Shown piece after piece: positions 1 through 11,228 of a DNA stretch of 64,000 bases. The translations under genes were made by a program, and so were the position numbers. Source of the stretch: Schistosoma haematobium. Its lineage: Eukaryota; Platyhelminthes; Trematoda; Strigeidida; Schistosomatidae. Numbering within the stretch: position 1 is the first letter of the stretch; every line of letters begins with the position of its first letter. The notes under the pieces were generated by a model, which was not told where the DNA came from, did no database searches, and worked only from the letters and a program-made list of their open reading frames with translations. Location of the stretch: contig NC_067198.1 of the NCBI RefSeq assembly GCF_000699445.3, positions 42,773,691 to 42,837,690 on the forward strand. Direction: 5' to 3'.

Positions 1-2081
1 TCATTATTTAAAAGATTTCTTAATTTATTTTGTTGTATTAATGGAGTTGATGTTAATATAGCTAAACTTTGTTGTAAATCATCTGTACCTGAACCAGATG
101 ATGATGCTAAATGAATTGGTATTGATGGTGGTGATGGTAATGATGGTAAACCATTACCATTACAAGTAACTGTTAAATATTGATTTGTAAGATTTGGATA
201 TTGATTGATTTGTGCTGAAAAATCATTATTATTATTACTACCATTATTATTATTAGTAGTAATAGTAGTGTTGGTAGTATTAGTAGTAGTAGTAGTAATA
301 ATATTATGACCATGTAATGTTGATAAAATCATTTGTGAATAAGGATTTGTATGTGTTCTTATAAAATTATATCCATTCTCATTGATTATATTTGATGAAT
401 GGATACCATTTAATTTCATTGGTGTATTATTATTATTATTATTGATTTGTTCGATCATATTAGTATCATTATTGATTAATTTCACTGGATGATATATTGA
501 TTTAGTATCATTGATTCCAATAGTACTACAACTTGATGTAAATTGAAATAATTTATAATGTTTACATAAACGTAAACATTTAGCACTAATTAATAAAAAG
601 ATTAATGTAGTAAGAAATGTACAAATCACTGCTATAGACATTTCTAATAATGTAAATTGTTTTTGATATAAATAATAAGATTGATCATATAAGATTTCAT
701 TACGTAATAAATCATCTGATTGTTTGATATAATAATTACGATTATTGATATTGGTATTAGTATTAGTATTGGTTTGAGTATTGATTAATTCATGATCAAT
801 CGATAATGTATTATTGATTTTTGGTATATTGATTAATTCTGGTCCTTTTAATGTTACTATAACTTCTTCTGTTTCTTTTTTATCATCCCATGTAGTACAT
901 GTATATTTACGTGGTTTTTTATCTAATGTAATATTTAATTGAACTGTTGCTGATGGATTATCCATAGTTGAATTTATTTGATATAAATATTCATTATTAT
1001 GATTAGTTAAATGATTAGTTGATGTTAAATATCTTACTTCACGTAATTGTCCACTTTCTATATAACGCCATGCTACACCTGGTGGTGTATGACTTAATAT
1101 TTTATTATTAGATATAATCATATTTGTATTATATAATAGATGTTGTGAATGTTTTGGTACAGTGACTGCTGTACATGAAATTAATGCTCGACTAGTATCA
1201 TCTAATATATTAATAAAAATTTGTTGTATACGTGATGTTGGACATAATTGTTCCGGTGTTAATTTCACTAATTCATAGATATTTTTAATTTTTTGTATAG
1301 AATTGTCTTTTCTAGTAAAATGAATACATGTCATATTTAAACCAGGTAAACTATCTTTCCAATCTATAGTACGTTGAACAATCCATGATAAACGACAATT
1401 ACATTCTAATGGATTCCCAGTTAAATCAAGTAATTTATTAGGATAATTAAAATATTTTTCAAATCCATCATCAATAGTTGTAATCAAATTATCCGATAAT
1501 ATTAATCTATCTAAACTTGGTACTTTATGAAATATTTCATAATGAATAGATTGAATACGATTTCCACGTAGATTAATTTGATTCGCTGATAAACCATGAA
1601 ATGAATCTTCTGTTATTAACATACCATTATCCGGTAATGAATGTTGTTCACTTAAATATAAATGATTTAATTGTAAACCATAAAATGTATATGATTCAAT
1701 ACGAATTAATGAATTATGAGATAAATCTAAATGTTTTAATTCAGTCATTTTCATAAATGTTCGTGATTCAATCACTTGTAAATTACAATAGATTATACGT
1801 AAATATTCTAATTTTTCTAAACCAGTCATATTAGCTTGATTTAATGAATTCGGTATAGGGAAATCACTTTGTTGTATAAATAATTTTGTTATACCATTTG
1901 GTATATTGGTTGGTACACCATATAAATGATCTTGTCTATCACAATGGACAACATTTTCACCTTTTGGACAATGACATTGATTTTCACATAAACCTGGTTG
2001 AATATATTGAGCATTGAAATTATTCATAATAAAGATTATAATTATAGTGGATATAGAGAATTGTTCATGTATTGTAAACAT
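1..2081 (-). CDS. LRR-Ig single-pass transmembrane protein (C-terminus beyond window)
   Basis: Open for at least 693 codons, leaving the window without a stop. Start is the first ATG (2081-2079) after an in-frame TAA about 13 bases upstream. Visible order: signal peptide with an Ile-rich core (residues ~8-24); LRRNT cap with clustered Cys (C32, C36, C38, C47); about five leucine-rich repeats (~65-225, e.g. LKHLDLSHNSL near 115-125); LRRCT cap opening with NPLECNCRLSW (~223-233) and closing at C280; an Ig-like domain bounded by C303 and the YTC at 393-395, with W338 between; N-glycosylation sequons; one transmembrane helix (~480-500, ending in a KCLRLCKHYK stop-transfer stretch); a cytoplasmic tail of at least 190 residues with poly-Asn and poly-Thr runs. 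The plan resembles cell-surface adhesion or signalling proteins of the Kekkon/AMIGO/LINGO/Trk-ectodomain type; no kinase is visible, so no orthologue is claimed. The part in the window is intronless. Confidence 0.88.
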   Translation of the reverse strand, partial: MFTIHEQFSISTIIIIFIMNNFNAQYIQPGLCENQCHCPKGENVVHCDRQDHLYGVPTNIPNGITKLFIQQSDFPIPNSLNQANMTGLEKLEYLRIIYCNLQVIESRTFMKMTELKHLDLSHNSLIRIESYTFYGLQLNHLYLSEQHSLPDNGMLITEDSFHGLSANQINLRGNRIQSIHYEIFHKVPSLDRLILSDNLITTIDDGFEKYFNYPNKLLDLTGNPLECNCRLSWIVQRTIDWKDSLPGLNMTCIHFTRKDNSIQKIKNIYELVKLTPEQLCPTSRIQQIFINILDDTSRALISCTAVTVPKHSQHLLYNTNMIISNNKILSHTPPGVAWRYIESGQLREVRYLTSTNHLTNHNNEYLYQINSTMDNPSATVQLNITLDKKPRKYTCTTWDDKKETEEVIVTLKGPELINIPKINNTLSIDHELINTQTNTNTNTNINNRNYYIKQSDDLLRNEILYDQSYYLYQKQFTLLEMSIAVICTFLTTLIFLLISAKCLRLCKHYKLFQFTSSCSTIGINDTKSIYHPVKLINNDTNMIEQINNNNNNTPMKLNGIHSSNIINENGYNFIRTHTNPYSQMILSTLHGHNIITTTTTNTTNTTITTNNNNGSNNNNDFSAQINQYPNLTNQYLTVTCNGNGLPSLPSPPSIPIHLASSSGSGTDDLQQSLAILTSTPLIQQNKLRNLLNN

Positions 2082-2242
2082 TTTCAGAATTAATTATGAT
2101 GAATTATTGAATGATGTAGATTCATTGAAATATTCTTGTTACTTGTTAGATTGTTTGTTTAAATATTCTGAAAAATGAAATGAAATGAAATAAATTTAAT
2201 AAGAAAGTATTGTATTGAAACAAGGCTGTGCAAAAACCTGAA
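2082..2242. other. Short AT-rich 5' flank of the LRR-Ig gene
   Basis: Upstream side of the LRR-Ig gene, probably 5' UTR and proximal promoter. It contains a run of AAATG-like units near 2170-2195. No clear TATA box or initiator could be assigned. A LINE-A fragment begins right after it. Confidence 0.3.
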
Positions 2243-2772
2243 GTCAGTCATCTACGACGTAGGATCAGGCACATATATGCATCGGTCCAGGTTGCCATAC
2301 GTCATTAGCACAACATGATGAACACCGGATTCATAAAAGCAGTTAGGTCAATAGTGGTAATAATATGAAAGAAAGATTGCATATAAGGACATAGTACATG
2401 AAGAAAGAATTAGTTCGTAGAAAGAAAAATATGAAGCTATTTTAATCTCTTAGTTTAAAGGAAGACAGAAAGTGTGTACATCGACGCCATTGTGATCGAT
2501 TCTGAACCATGTCACTCAGAGTTTCTAACCACTGGTTACGATAGCCACGCGGACCCCAACCAAGTAGTCTACATTTGCCAACATGGCTTAGACTAGAAGT
2601 TAGTGACTTCAAGCACTGATGTTACTTTTTAGTTTAGTCACCCCTAACTTTCTTCCAACCGTCTCCGACACCGGTTAGCATTGCACGTCGTGGTAATCGG
2701 TGTTCAGGCATACGTAATACGTGGCCCAATCATCTCAGTCGATGAAGATTCACAACGTCATCAACTGATTTG
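2243..2772 (-). mobile_element. LINE-A fragment (RT C-terminus and 3' end)
   Basis: Read on the minus strand, 2490-2770 encodes a decayed version of the reverse-transcriptase C-terminal stretch seen in the other LINE-A copies ([16 protein letters not shown], then a GWKKVRGD motif and an RNQWLETLSDM motif), with stops and frame breaks. The 3' part (2243-2490) carries the subfamily beginning with a TCAGTCATCTACGACG tail, shared with the copies at 27718 and 48595. It is 5'-truncated, as expected for target-primed reverse transcription. Confidence 0.8.
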
Positions 2773-2819
2773 CCTGAAAGCAATAGATGACCATTTCTTT
2801 CTAGTGTAAGATTGATTGA

Positions 2820-2990
2820 ATTTAGATATTGATACTGTTGGATTCTGGATGAATGGTCAGAAGGTCCTGAGTTTGAGTCCCACGTTCAGCATCGTGGATG
2901 TGCACTGCCTAGGAGTCCTATACTAGAACGAAACGGACGTCCAGTGCTTCTATGTTCTCATTAGTCGTTTAACATTGTTTGATTTATGAT
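2820..2990 (+). mobile_element. Family 2 hammerhead SINE, degenerate
   Basis: Plus-strand copy with the tRNA-like B-box region (GAGTTTGAGTCC, ~2869-2880), then the ribozyme region and tail. The core CTGAGGA reads CCTAGGA here, so the ribozyme should be dead. No minus arm is evident. Confidence 0.7.
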
Positions 2991-3118
2991 ATAAATCTAA
3001 ACTCAACAATTTTCACAATCCAATACCGATAAATAAAATCTTTATCGATTAAATCAAGTTGATTTGGTGGGAATTATTTAGTGAATAACGACGTAATTTT
3101 AAATATACACTAATAGGA

Positions 3119-3432
3119 GATATCAGCAACAGCCGTCTCCGGGAGACAACAAACTAGCTTTCAGCTGAGGAGGAAATTTGGAAAACGCGATGGAAATGGA
3201 TAGGACATACATTAGACAAATCATCAAACCGCATCACAAGGCAACCCCTAACTTGGAATCTTGAAGGGAAACGGAAAAGAGGAAGACCAAAGAACACATT
3301 ATGTCGGGAAATAGAAGCAGATATCGAAAAGGATGAATAACAACTGGAAGGAGCTGGAAAGTATTGCCCAGGACAGGGTTGGATGGAGAATGATGGTGGG
3401 CGGCCTATGCTCTTTGACGAGGAGTAACAGGC

Positions 3433-3475
<43 letters not shown>
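3119..3475 (+). mobile_element. RTE-B (SR2-like) 3' fragment with (TAAG)n tail
   Basis: Encodes, with frameshifts, the RT C-terminal signature of RTE-B ([11 protein letters not shown], then [10 protein letters not shown], then NNWKELE, then QDRVGWRM) and ends in GAGTAACAGGCG followed by about ten TAAG units (3433-3475). RTE-clade elements typically end in a short tandem repeat. Truncated at its 5' end. Confidence 0.85.
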
Positions 3476-3476
<1 letters not shown>

Positions 3477-4124
3477 TGGGAGATGGTTTACACTTTCAAT
3501 TGTATTTAACTATTTTGAAGATTTTTTGCATATCACCCCTATTTACATTCAGAACAGATTGATTTCACAAAAACTAAATAAACGTTATTTTTCAAACTTA
3601 ATTTATAAACAGATTAAATAATCATTGGATTACACATACTTGGAGATCAAGCTTTTTGGTATAGGTCAGTAATCAACTATTTAGATACTTTACTCTGATT
3701 TATATCTTTTAATCTGTTTGTGTTAGTTTCTGGTAAATTTTGTTTTAAACTGTAGATAATTTGCTTATAGAAATAGAAGTATGTTGTGGTCTTTTTTTGA
3801 AACATTTGAACAAACCAAGTGATTTATGAATGGGGAAAAGTAAGTGACCGTCAGTAATATTCCATATTATCATTGTACTAAATTTAAAACGGACTAGACA
3901 AAAAAAACTTTACATAACAGATTTTTACCGGTTCTCTAGAACAATGGCGAATTCACAGGTTAATCATTGAAGCACTTAACCTTTATCAACTTTAAGATTA
4001 TATTTTACAGGCTATTCGTTCACTCTAGTCAGAACAGTCGAGTAGTATCAATAGCTTCGACATAAACTTATTTCTATTGGATTTAATTCTAAGTTCTAAC
4101 ATATATATTCGATTACAGATATAT
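3476..4124. other. AT-rich spacer, nothing recognised
   Basis: No ORF of note and no member of the repeat families used here. It separates the RTE-B fragment from a LINE-A fragment. Confidence 0.5.
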
Positions 4125-4815
4125 ACATGGCCGGTAAGAGTAGAGGATATTCGTAGGTTACTAGTATTCAATCATAGATGTCTTCGAAACTTTGCTCGTA
4201 TATCCTGGGACCATCGAGTAAGTAACTCAGTTGTTAGGAAACGGATACTACGTAAAGATGGCGAATCAATTGATGAAGTAGTGAAACTTCATCAGTTGAG
4301 ATGGTTGGGACACGTGTTACGTATGCCCAACCATCGACTGCCCCGACGAGCGATGTTTTGTGGTGTAGGAGTAGGCTGGAAGAAAGCTAGGGGCGGCCAG
4401 ACCAAAACATGACACAAATCCGTGAAGTCACTGACAAGTGGACTGAGCCATGTTCGTAGATGTAGACTATCTGGTTGGGATCCGCGAAACGATAGCGACA
4501 GATGGTTAGAAACCTTGAATGACATGGCTCAAAATCGTTTGCAATGGCGCAGGTGCATCCACTCTTTGTGTTCTCCCAAATTTGAATCTCCTGATTCCTC
4601 CTTGTCTCTTTTTTCTCTTTCCAAATTTATTTCACTGGACTATACTCTTTAAATAACATCTTCAAAGTCGAATGTTTCCGATTACTGCTTATACTCTTAC
4701 TGCCTCTACCACTACCGGATTTGAATCGACCACTGCATCTCTGTGCTAATGTGGTATGGCAACTCGGACTGATGTACGTACGTACGAAGTTCTACGTTGT
4801 TACTGACTGACTGAC
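4125..4815 (+). mobile_element. LINE-A fragment, longest RT C-terminal copy
   Basis: Two overlapping frames (4077-4412 and 4422-4652) together give the RT C-terminus: WPVRVEDIRRLLVFNHRCL, then [45 protein letters not shown], then after one stop [16 protein letters not shown] and QNRLQWRRCIHSLCSPKF. One in-frame stop (TGA near 4410) interrupts an otherwise intact stretch, so this is a fairly young pseudogene. The 3' UTR (4653-4800) and TACTGACTGACTGAC tail end at 4815; the same 3' region lies inverted at 26874 and 55593. Confidence 0.88.
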
Positions 4816-6261
4816 AGATATATACACTACTGTTAAGTTTTTAATGATGATGAAAACTACTCAATGTAAGTTACTTATTATTATTTTAATTAAAAATAAC
4901 AACAACAACTGACTATCATGTATTTTGCGTGAATAAAAAATATAACTACTGAATAATTAAAATGAGTAGAATTATTTGAAAGGATAAATTGTAAATAAGA
5001 AGTAAATCTATGGTATAAATGAATCATTTCATGGATTGTTTTCCCAATATGATTATACAAAGTAATAATAATAATAATAATAATAATAATGGTAACAATA
5101 ATAATAATACAAAACAAGAAGAAATATGCACAATAGGAATTATATTATACTAACTAGATAGAGACATAGACGGTAATGAAAATTCACTTCAATGATATAT
5201 TTAACCGGTATCTATGAGTAATTTTGCACTTGTACACGTACCAACTATACAATGTGTGCATAAAGTTGGACGTTGTGTGTGTGTGTGTGCGCGTGTGTAT
5301 ATGGGCGTGTACGTGAAACAATTCTATACTTTTGTTTTTCACGGAACTTTAAACTGTATGCCTTTAAGTAAATCTGTCAATCATAATACCTATAAGCAAC
5401 ATTCTAATAAGATGAGAAAATTTGATAATAACATGTATATTCTATGAATGAATAAAGACCAATATTGAAATGTTTCATTGAGATTTTCCTAATGGTTAGT
5501 TTTTCGTTTATTTTAAGAGAAAGAACAAAATATCGACTATATGAAAATGGTATTTAAAAAAAAAGAAAAACAATATTTGCCATAGCACCAGTACTTTTGT
5601 GTTTCGATTGGGTATGACAGATGGGGTTACAATAGTCATAGAGAGAAAAGATTCAGGCATAATGTCTTTTTTTTATTTAGAAAGTGGCTCAAATAACAAT
5701 GAAGTTGATATCCTTAATGTTACATTACAATGTTACAATACAAAGTTGAATTTTATATGAATAATCTGTAATTTTATGATTATGTTGGGGTGATTGAGAA
5801 AATTTCTCGTCAAAGACAAACAAGGCTCAGGAAACACTAAGAAGTGTTTCATCTAATCAATGTTCACTTGAAGTTTTAGCCAGAAATATCAAGGAAGTGA
5901 AATGTCACATGTAGAGGTTTTGATTGACTGATTGCAATACTGCTACTATGTTTAGTAGCATTCCAGAATCTTCGAGCAACCCAAGGACATTTAAAATATT
6001 ATATCTTTTTTGTATTGAAATGAACCTTGGAGTAAAGTACTTCTCTCATACTTTGCGCCTTCTGTTTCGTGTTCAAGTCGCTGTATAGTTCTAGCTTGGG
6101 GGTTACAGAATAGCTTAGGAAACGAATATAGCGTTCAATTTGCAAAACTTATCAGATTACTTATTATAAATGAAACTTTGAAATTATAGTTATGTTTCTA
6201 AGTAATTAGTTTCATCGATTTCTAAAAAAGTATATCAATGGATGATATGAAGTAGATACCG
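4816..6261. other. AT-rich spacer with small microsatellites
   Basis: Contains an ATA/AAT trinucleotide run (~5060-5110) and a TG-rich run (~5273-5300). The short ORFs here are low-complexity and show no family resemblance. No gene recognised. Confidence 0.5.
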
Positions 6262-6535
6262 TCTTTGGTGATGCTAAAGTAACCATGATAATGTTCACCT
6301 ACTAACTAGGACTAATAAAAGTTTATAAGTCAATGTGAGAAATTAGAATTATGATTTATAGTTGATAGTTAATATTAGGAATTAGATGTAGAGTTTTCAT
6401 TCACTAACTGACACCTAGTTAAAATGCTAAAACATTATTTAACCAAATCAGTGAATGAATTTCGGATCAAAACCCAAGATCTATTATCTTATATCTGACT
6501 GGTTCGTCCATAAATTATAGTCTCGGTCAGTTTTT
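6262..6535 (+). mobile_element. MITE-like family M copy, 5' end decayed
   Basis: Matches the 37520 copy along its length (GATGCTAAAGTAACC near 6270, AGAATTATGATTTATAG near 6346, TGAATGAATTTCG near 6450) and ends in the family terminal repeat CGTCCATAAATTATAGTC (~6505-6522). The left terminal repeat is not clear. Confidence 0.6.
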
Positions 6536-7260
6536 TTTCAGTCATATTGACTGTATTGTGGGATACTATTAAAATTTCTTACAGCATCAACGTGATCTTA
6601 ATGAGGAGTTGATATAAGTTGGATAAGTATAGTTAAACCGGAGAATGTTGAATAAACGTCCTGACTTAGTTTATAACTTCTCTGTTGAATCATAACTGTA
6701 TGCCTGTAATAATTTTTAAAGTAGGATAAAATGATTACATAAGTATGCTGCTTAAACTTTTTACGGGTCTTTTCCATTGATGTCATTTCATGTGGGATAA
6801 ATTTCGTTCTATTTAATTTTTAGTAATTGAATGGATATCTTGAAGACCTAGTAGGAGTCTTCGGGAAAAATCATGAAATAAAACGACACTTCACTTATAA
6901 TGTTGTTTACTTACTACCATATATCACAAACTCAATCAGATCAAAAACTTAAAACGATTAAATTCCAGCTTAGTGTGTTAAAGATACTCTACTGTGTTAA
7001 TAACATTAAGTTCTTCCTGGAGAAAAATCTTATTATGAATATATGTTTGTACGCTGTTATTCAGTGCACATAACTGCTTACTGCTTTCCGAATAATTCTC
7101 TAACTGACATCAATTTGTGATAAAACATTGTTTTTTTTAAAATTTTATGGATAATGCTAATAATTCATTCAAAAAGATCCATAGACGTATTTGAGATTAG
7201 CCGGTTCAATGCTTTCTATTACTAGTAGACACTGACTAACTTCAAAAGTTGAATTCATAA
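6536..7260. other. AT-rich spacer, nothing recognised
   Basis: No repeat-family match and no credible ORF. A 62-codon minus-strand ORF (6598-6786) has no recognisable motif. Confidence 0.45.
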
Positions 7261-7635
7261 GTCGATTTTAGCTAGATCAGCATTGAAAACCTGAAATCAA
7301 TGGACGACCGCTTTGTCCTGGTATTGGACAACTCAGTAGTGTGTATACACGATCACGCATGTGAGACTCGAATATAGGACCTTCAGTCTCATTCACGAAC
7401 GCTTAACCTTTAGACCACTGATCTGGCATCCAATTAAGTTAATGTCTAACTCCAATCGATCTATAGGTTAAGAATTCGCACACGAGAACAAAGGTCCTAA
7501 ATTCAAGTCCCGCATGTGGGATCGTGTAAGTGTACTGCTCATGAGTCCCATGCTAGAACGAAACGACCATTCAGTACTTCCAGGCTTTCCATAATGATCT
7601 AACTATTAAAATTATTACAATCTCCATAAACCCCC
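7261..7635. mobile_element. Family 2 head-to-head dimer
   Basis: Minus arm 7261-7462 (tail, ribozyme region, B box near 7365, tRNA-like head), then plus arm 7463-7635 (B box, ribozyme region, tail). The plus-arm core reads CTCATGA instead of CTGANGA, so it is inactive by inspection. Arms meet near the heads. Confidence 0.75.
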
Positions 7636-8349
7636 TATTCTTAGAAAACTCAAAAGGTCACATTTTATAATGTCTACAAAACAGTTAACGAATAGATAGA
7701 GTTTTGTTTGCCTGGAAAAGAAAGAAAAACTGCTTAGATACCTTAATTTCATAGATTGTTTTTATTTATTTTAATCATGTAAAGTCGATAAATGAAAAGA
7801 ATAAATAAATAAATATTTATTTATTCAATAAAACAGGTGAGAACATAAACAAATTCTCATTTGATTTAATACATAAAATTACATCATTCAAGAAAGATTT
7901 AGTCATTCAACAAGGATAAATTTAATAAATGGTTATAGGGAGTTGTGAGGACGGTTCATGGGTGAACTTAAAGAAGCTCTAAGAAGTTCAGAAAGAGCTG
8001 AAGATATTCCATCCAATTATCTTTTGGAAGAATATTCCACAATTCTTACGTATAACTTCCCTATTGGACGAATGCTAATAACCCCCTGTATGCGGATTGC
8101 ATAATTATAATAATGATTTCATTTTTACTAAAAACTATAAATACCTGACAGTTCTTTACTATAATTTACACTATTTTGGAATAGTATCCATTTTACTTGT
8201 CTTCTGACTTCTGATTTGCGACTTGAGAGGGTTCTAGTGTTCGAGAGCTCAAGTTAGACGTGGCACATCAAGAATCTAAGCTCTAAATATAACAGGAATA
8301 TTTGTTCTTATCTATAGAGTATTATTAGTTAAATCTGTTTTTATAAATA
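7636..8349. other. AT-rich spacer with an AAAT run
   Basis: Contains a short AAAT/ATTT run (~7798-7825). No gene recognised. Confidence 0.45.
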
Positions 8350-8492
8350 ACTGAATTGATGAGTCGATCTAAACTAGACCACTATTGAAAACTTGGAAGA
8401 AATGGCCGTTCATTGTTTTCAGGTTTTCAATGGTGATCTAGCTTAGATTAACTCATTGACTATTAAAATTACTACAATCTCCAAAAATCCAC
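8350..8492. mobile_element. Family 2 head-to-head dimer, tails only
   Basis: Minus-strand tail (8350-8405) joined directly to a plus-strand tail (8406-8492); both tRNA-like heads and ribozymes are missing. The arms pair as an imperfect ~60-bp inverted repeat. This is the most deeply truncated dimer in the window. Confidence 0.7.
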
Positions 8493-9200
8493 ATTCTAAT
8501 TATAAATAACTATTGACTTATTAAATAATTTTCATCATGTAAGCTCTCAAAAGAGACAGTAATTATTGAATGAATATTTTAATACTGTTCAAGACATGTT
8601 TATTAATGCCCACTCATTGATCAAAAGTAGGACAGGGCCTAGGATCTTCATGTTTACCAGTGATTAGGATATTAATGAAATACTAATTCAAAATTCAATA
8701 GATCATATTCGTTTGATTATAATACATTCATGGCAAATCTAAGTTACTAGACAATTTCTACCTAACAATCTCATTTCAGTAGAGTTTTCTTCTATAAGCT
8801 AGATGGTTTGATGGTGTAGCTTTCAACGTTCTTCTGAACGACACCATTAGCAAAAACTTCGGGTAGCAGTCCTATCTGAAGCTCCACGAATAAACCATCC
8901 GGTTCAGAGAACAAAACTCCATCAAAATCATCCACCTGAGCTACAAATCTTCTTAATTTCGAAATTTTCCAATAGTTACTCAGTACTACATTATTTCCAA
9001 CTAATTTTTGGTTGACATCAGTTTGAAAAATAATATGTAATAGATTTATTTACTCTCATCGATTAGATAAAGATTATGTATCAGTTTCTACTGTTAGACA
9101 CTAAGAAATATGCACTATGTAAAACAGCCAGATTCAAGGAACAATCGTTTCCATTAATGGATTTACCGAAGAAAAAAAGCTAATCATCTATGTTATTACT
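8493..9200. other. Spacer, nothing recognised
   Basis: No repeat-family match, no convincing ORF. Confidence 0.4.
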
Positions 9201-9532
9201 ATTTCAATGGTTGAGATCATCCACGGCCCCGCCTCGCGAGATTCAAACCCAGAACCCATCAGTCTCGCGCGCGAGCGCTCAACCACTAGACCACTGAGCC
9301 GCCTTCCAGTGGTGTTAATGTCTAACTTCAACTAGACATTAGACATTAACACCGTTTGATGCCGGCTCAGTGGTCTGGTGGTTAAGCGCTCGCGCGCGAG
9401 ACTGATAGGTCCTGGGTTCGATCCCCGAGGCGGGGTCGTGGATGCGCACTGCTGAGGAATCCCACAATAAGACGAAACGGCCGTCCAGTGTTTATAGGTT
9501 TTCCATGGCGGTCTATCTTCAACTGACTTAGA
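9201..9532. mobile_element. Family 2 head-to-head dimer with well-kept heads
   Basis: Minus arm 9201-9340 (ribozyme deleted, B box and A box present), then plus arm ~9339-9532 with A-box-like CTCAGTGGTCTGGTGG, B-box GGTTCGATCCCC, and ribozyme core CTGAGGA (9452-9458) and GAAA (9474-9477). Stem II of the plus ribozyme is weakened (ATCC against AGAC). The heads meet at GACATTAGACATTAACACC. Confidence 0.85.
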
Positions 9533-10017
9533 AAGTATACTTAACCTTGTCAATATAAATTATGCTTACAAAATAGGAATCTGTAACAGAAAATGTGTAG
9601 AAAGAAATTGCTCACTAATGATTCATAAGTTAAAACTCAATATTCACCTAATAATGATAATCATCCTTGATTATATACATACAAACACACTTCCTCTTGT
9701 CAAAGTATACATATAAATTAAGTGTACTCTTAAAAAAAGGAATGCCATAGTTACTTGAACATTGTTAACAACTGAATAAACAACCAATTGAAGAGTAAAA
9801 ATTTGAACAGAATGTATTCAATAAATTAAGTTAAAAACAAAAGTAATCAGGGAATTTAGAAACTTTTAATAACAAAAAACATCCCAAGAAATGCTTCATT
9901 TTAGGGACTCGCTTTAACTGGGAATTATTTGATAAAGATAGAGTACCAAATAGTTAACTTATTATAGTTTGATACTTGTCAGGATTTTTTCATAGTCTAA
10001 GGTAAAATTAAACGTCA
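9533..10017. other. AT-rich spacer, nothing recognised
   Basis: No repeat-family match or credible ORF. Confidence 0.4.
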
Positions 10018-10300
10018 AAGGGCCTTCAAATGCCCTGGTACAGCCGAGAATGGAGAGAGTCCACTCTCCCTCTCGAAATGCTCTCATATGGTCACGTCCA
10101 TACAACCACTGCTAGGGAACTCCTACTCAGTGTCTTCTCGCGGCATTACTGTTGTTTACGAAATTGAGAGGATGAAACGGGAATGTCCGGAGCTTTAACC
10201 GAGTTGGTGGATGCTGAGGGTCCTCCCAGGGGAGTTGGATTATCGAGATTCCAAGCCAATGGTGCACATGGACTCCAGTATCTCGAAGGAACAAATGGTA
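10018..10300 (+). mobile_element. Family D repeat, 3'-truncated, near-identical to an inverted copy at 11482
   Basis: About 275 bp that match the reverse complement of 11482-11757 with only two or three differences that I could find, whereas the family copies at 41895 and 53085 differ a lot. It lacks the AAAT tail and the last ~250 bp of the family. Confidence 0.8.
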
Positions 10301-10913
10301 TTAATATGTATTAATATCAGTTTATTAACCGTAACAAATTACACAACACTAGACAGTTATTTCATATAAGTATGGGACTAATAAATAACCAATACTAAGG
10401 ACATTATCATAAATTGAATCCAGGTTGAAGAAGTTCAAGGACATATTACTATAAATTGTTTGGTTACTTTTAAATATATTTGGTTTACTTTTTAATGTCT
10501 AACTCTCAATCATTCTAGTACACCGAAACTGTATACTTCTATTGTGTAAAATCAGTTGGTGGGTGGTGTTAATCTCCAAAAATTTCAACAGTATAGTTTC
10601 AGGAAGTTGAGAACAGGTCAAAAGGATCTCGATCAATTAGTATCATCAAATAGAAATTCCCGATAAACCATTTTACTTTACTTCTAAATTTATTGCATTT
10701 GGAGAAGCTTCTGGAAAATCATTGTTATCTTACAAATAGGCACATTTTCGGTACATAAATTAACTGGGAAGTAGAATTTCAGATCCTTACTCCATTTTTT
10801 TCTCTTATTCGTATTTAGGAAATTTGGGGATTGGTTTGGAAGTTAGAATTAAGTTTTCAAGTATCACGCATATCAATAATAAACAACTTTTTATAAATTA
10901 TCATTATCGGGTT
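10301..10913. other. AT-rich spacer, nothing recognised
   Basis: Lies between the two inverted family D arms. No ORF or repeat-family match. Confidence 0.4.
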
Positions 10914-11226
10914 GTGGAGATTATTAAGTTTTTCATTGAAATCATGAACCGATTGATGTTAGACCACTATTGAAAACGTGGAAGCACTCGACGGCCATTT
11001 CGTCCCATCGTGGAACTCCTCAATGGTGCGCATCCACGATCCCGCACCGCGAGATTATAATACAGTGCCTTTGGTCTCACGCGTGAACGCTTAATCTCTA
11101 GACCATTGATCTGATATTCAACGGTGTTAATGTCTAACCTCAACCAATCCATGAAATTGAGCGATAATCTTCCCTTGTACTGAGGTAGATAGCTGTTTCC
11201 ACCTGACATGGATTAACTCCACAGTT
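10914..11226 (-). mobile_element. Family 2 hammerhead SINE, long form
   Basis: Minus-strand copy with tail (GTGGAGATT at the left), ribozyme region, tRNA-like head and the upstream extension that ends in CTGACATGGATTAACTCC. The ribozyme core first C is T (TTGAGGA), so it should be inactive. It abuts the AAAT tail of the family D copy at 11229. Confidence 0.8.
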
Positions 11227-11228
11227 TC

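Noticed and set aside
1..2081. Trk-type receptor tyrosine kinase
   Set aside because: The LRR-Ig-TM order fits, but no kinase motif appears in about 190 residues after the membrane helix.
4890..5117. 75-codon hydrophobic ORF on the minus strand
   Set aside because: Largely an AAT/ATA microsatellite translated as poly-Ile.
9360..9440. Possible tRNA gene from good A and B boxes
   Set aside because: No acceptor stem pairing; the sequence continues into the family 2 ribozyme, so it is a SINE head.
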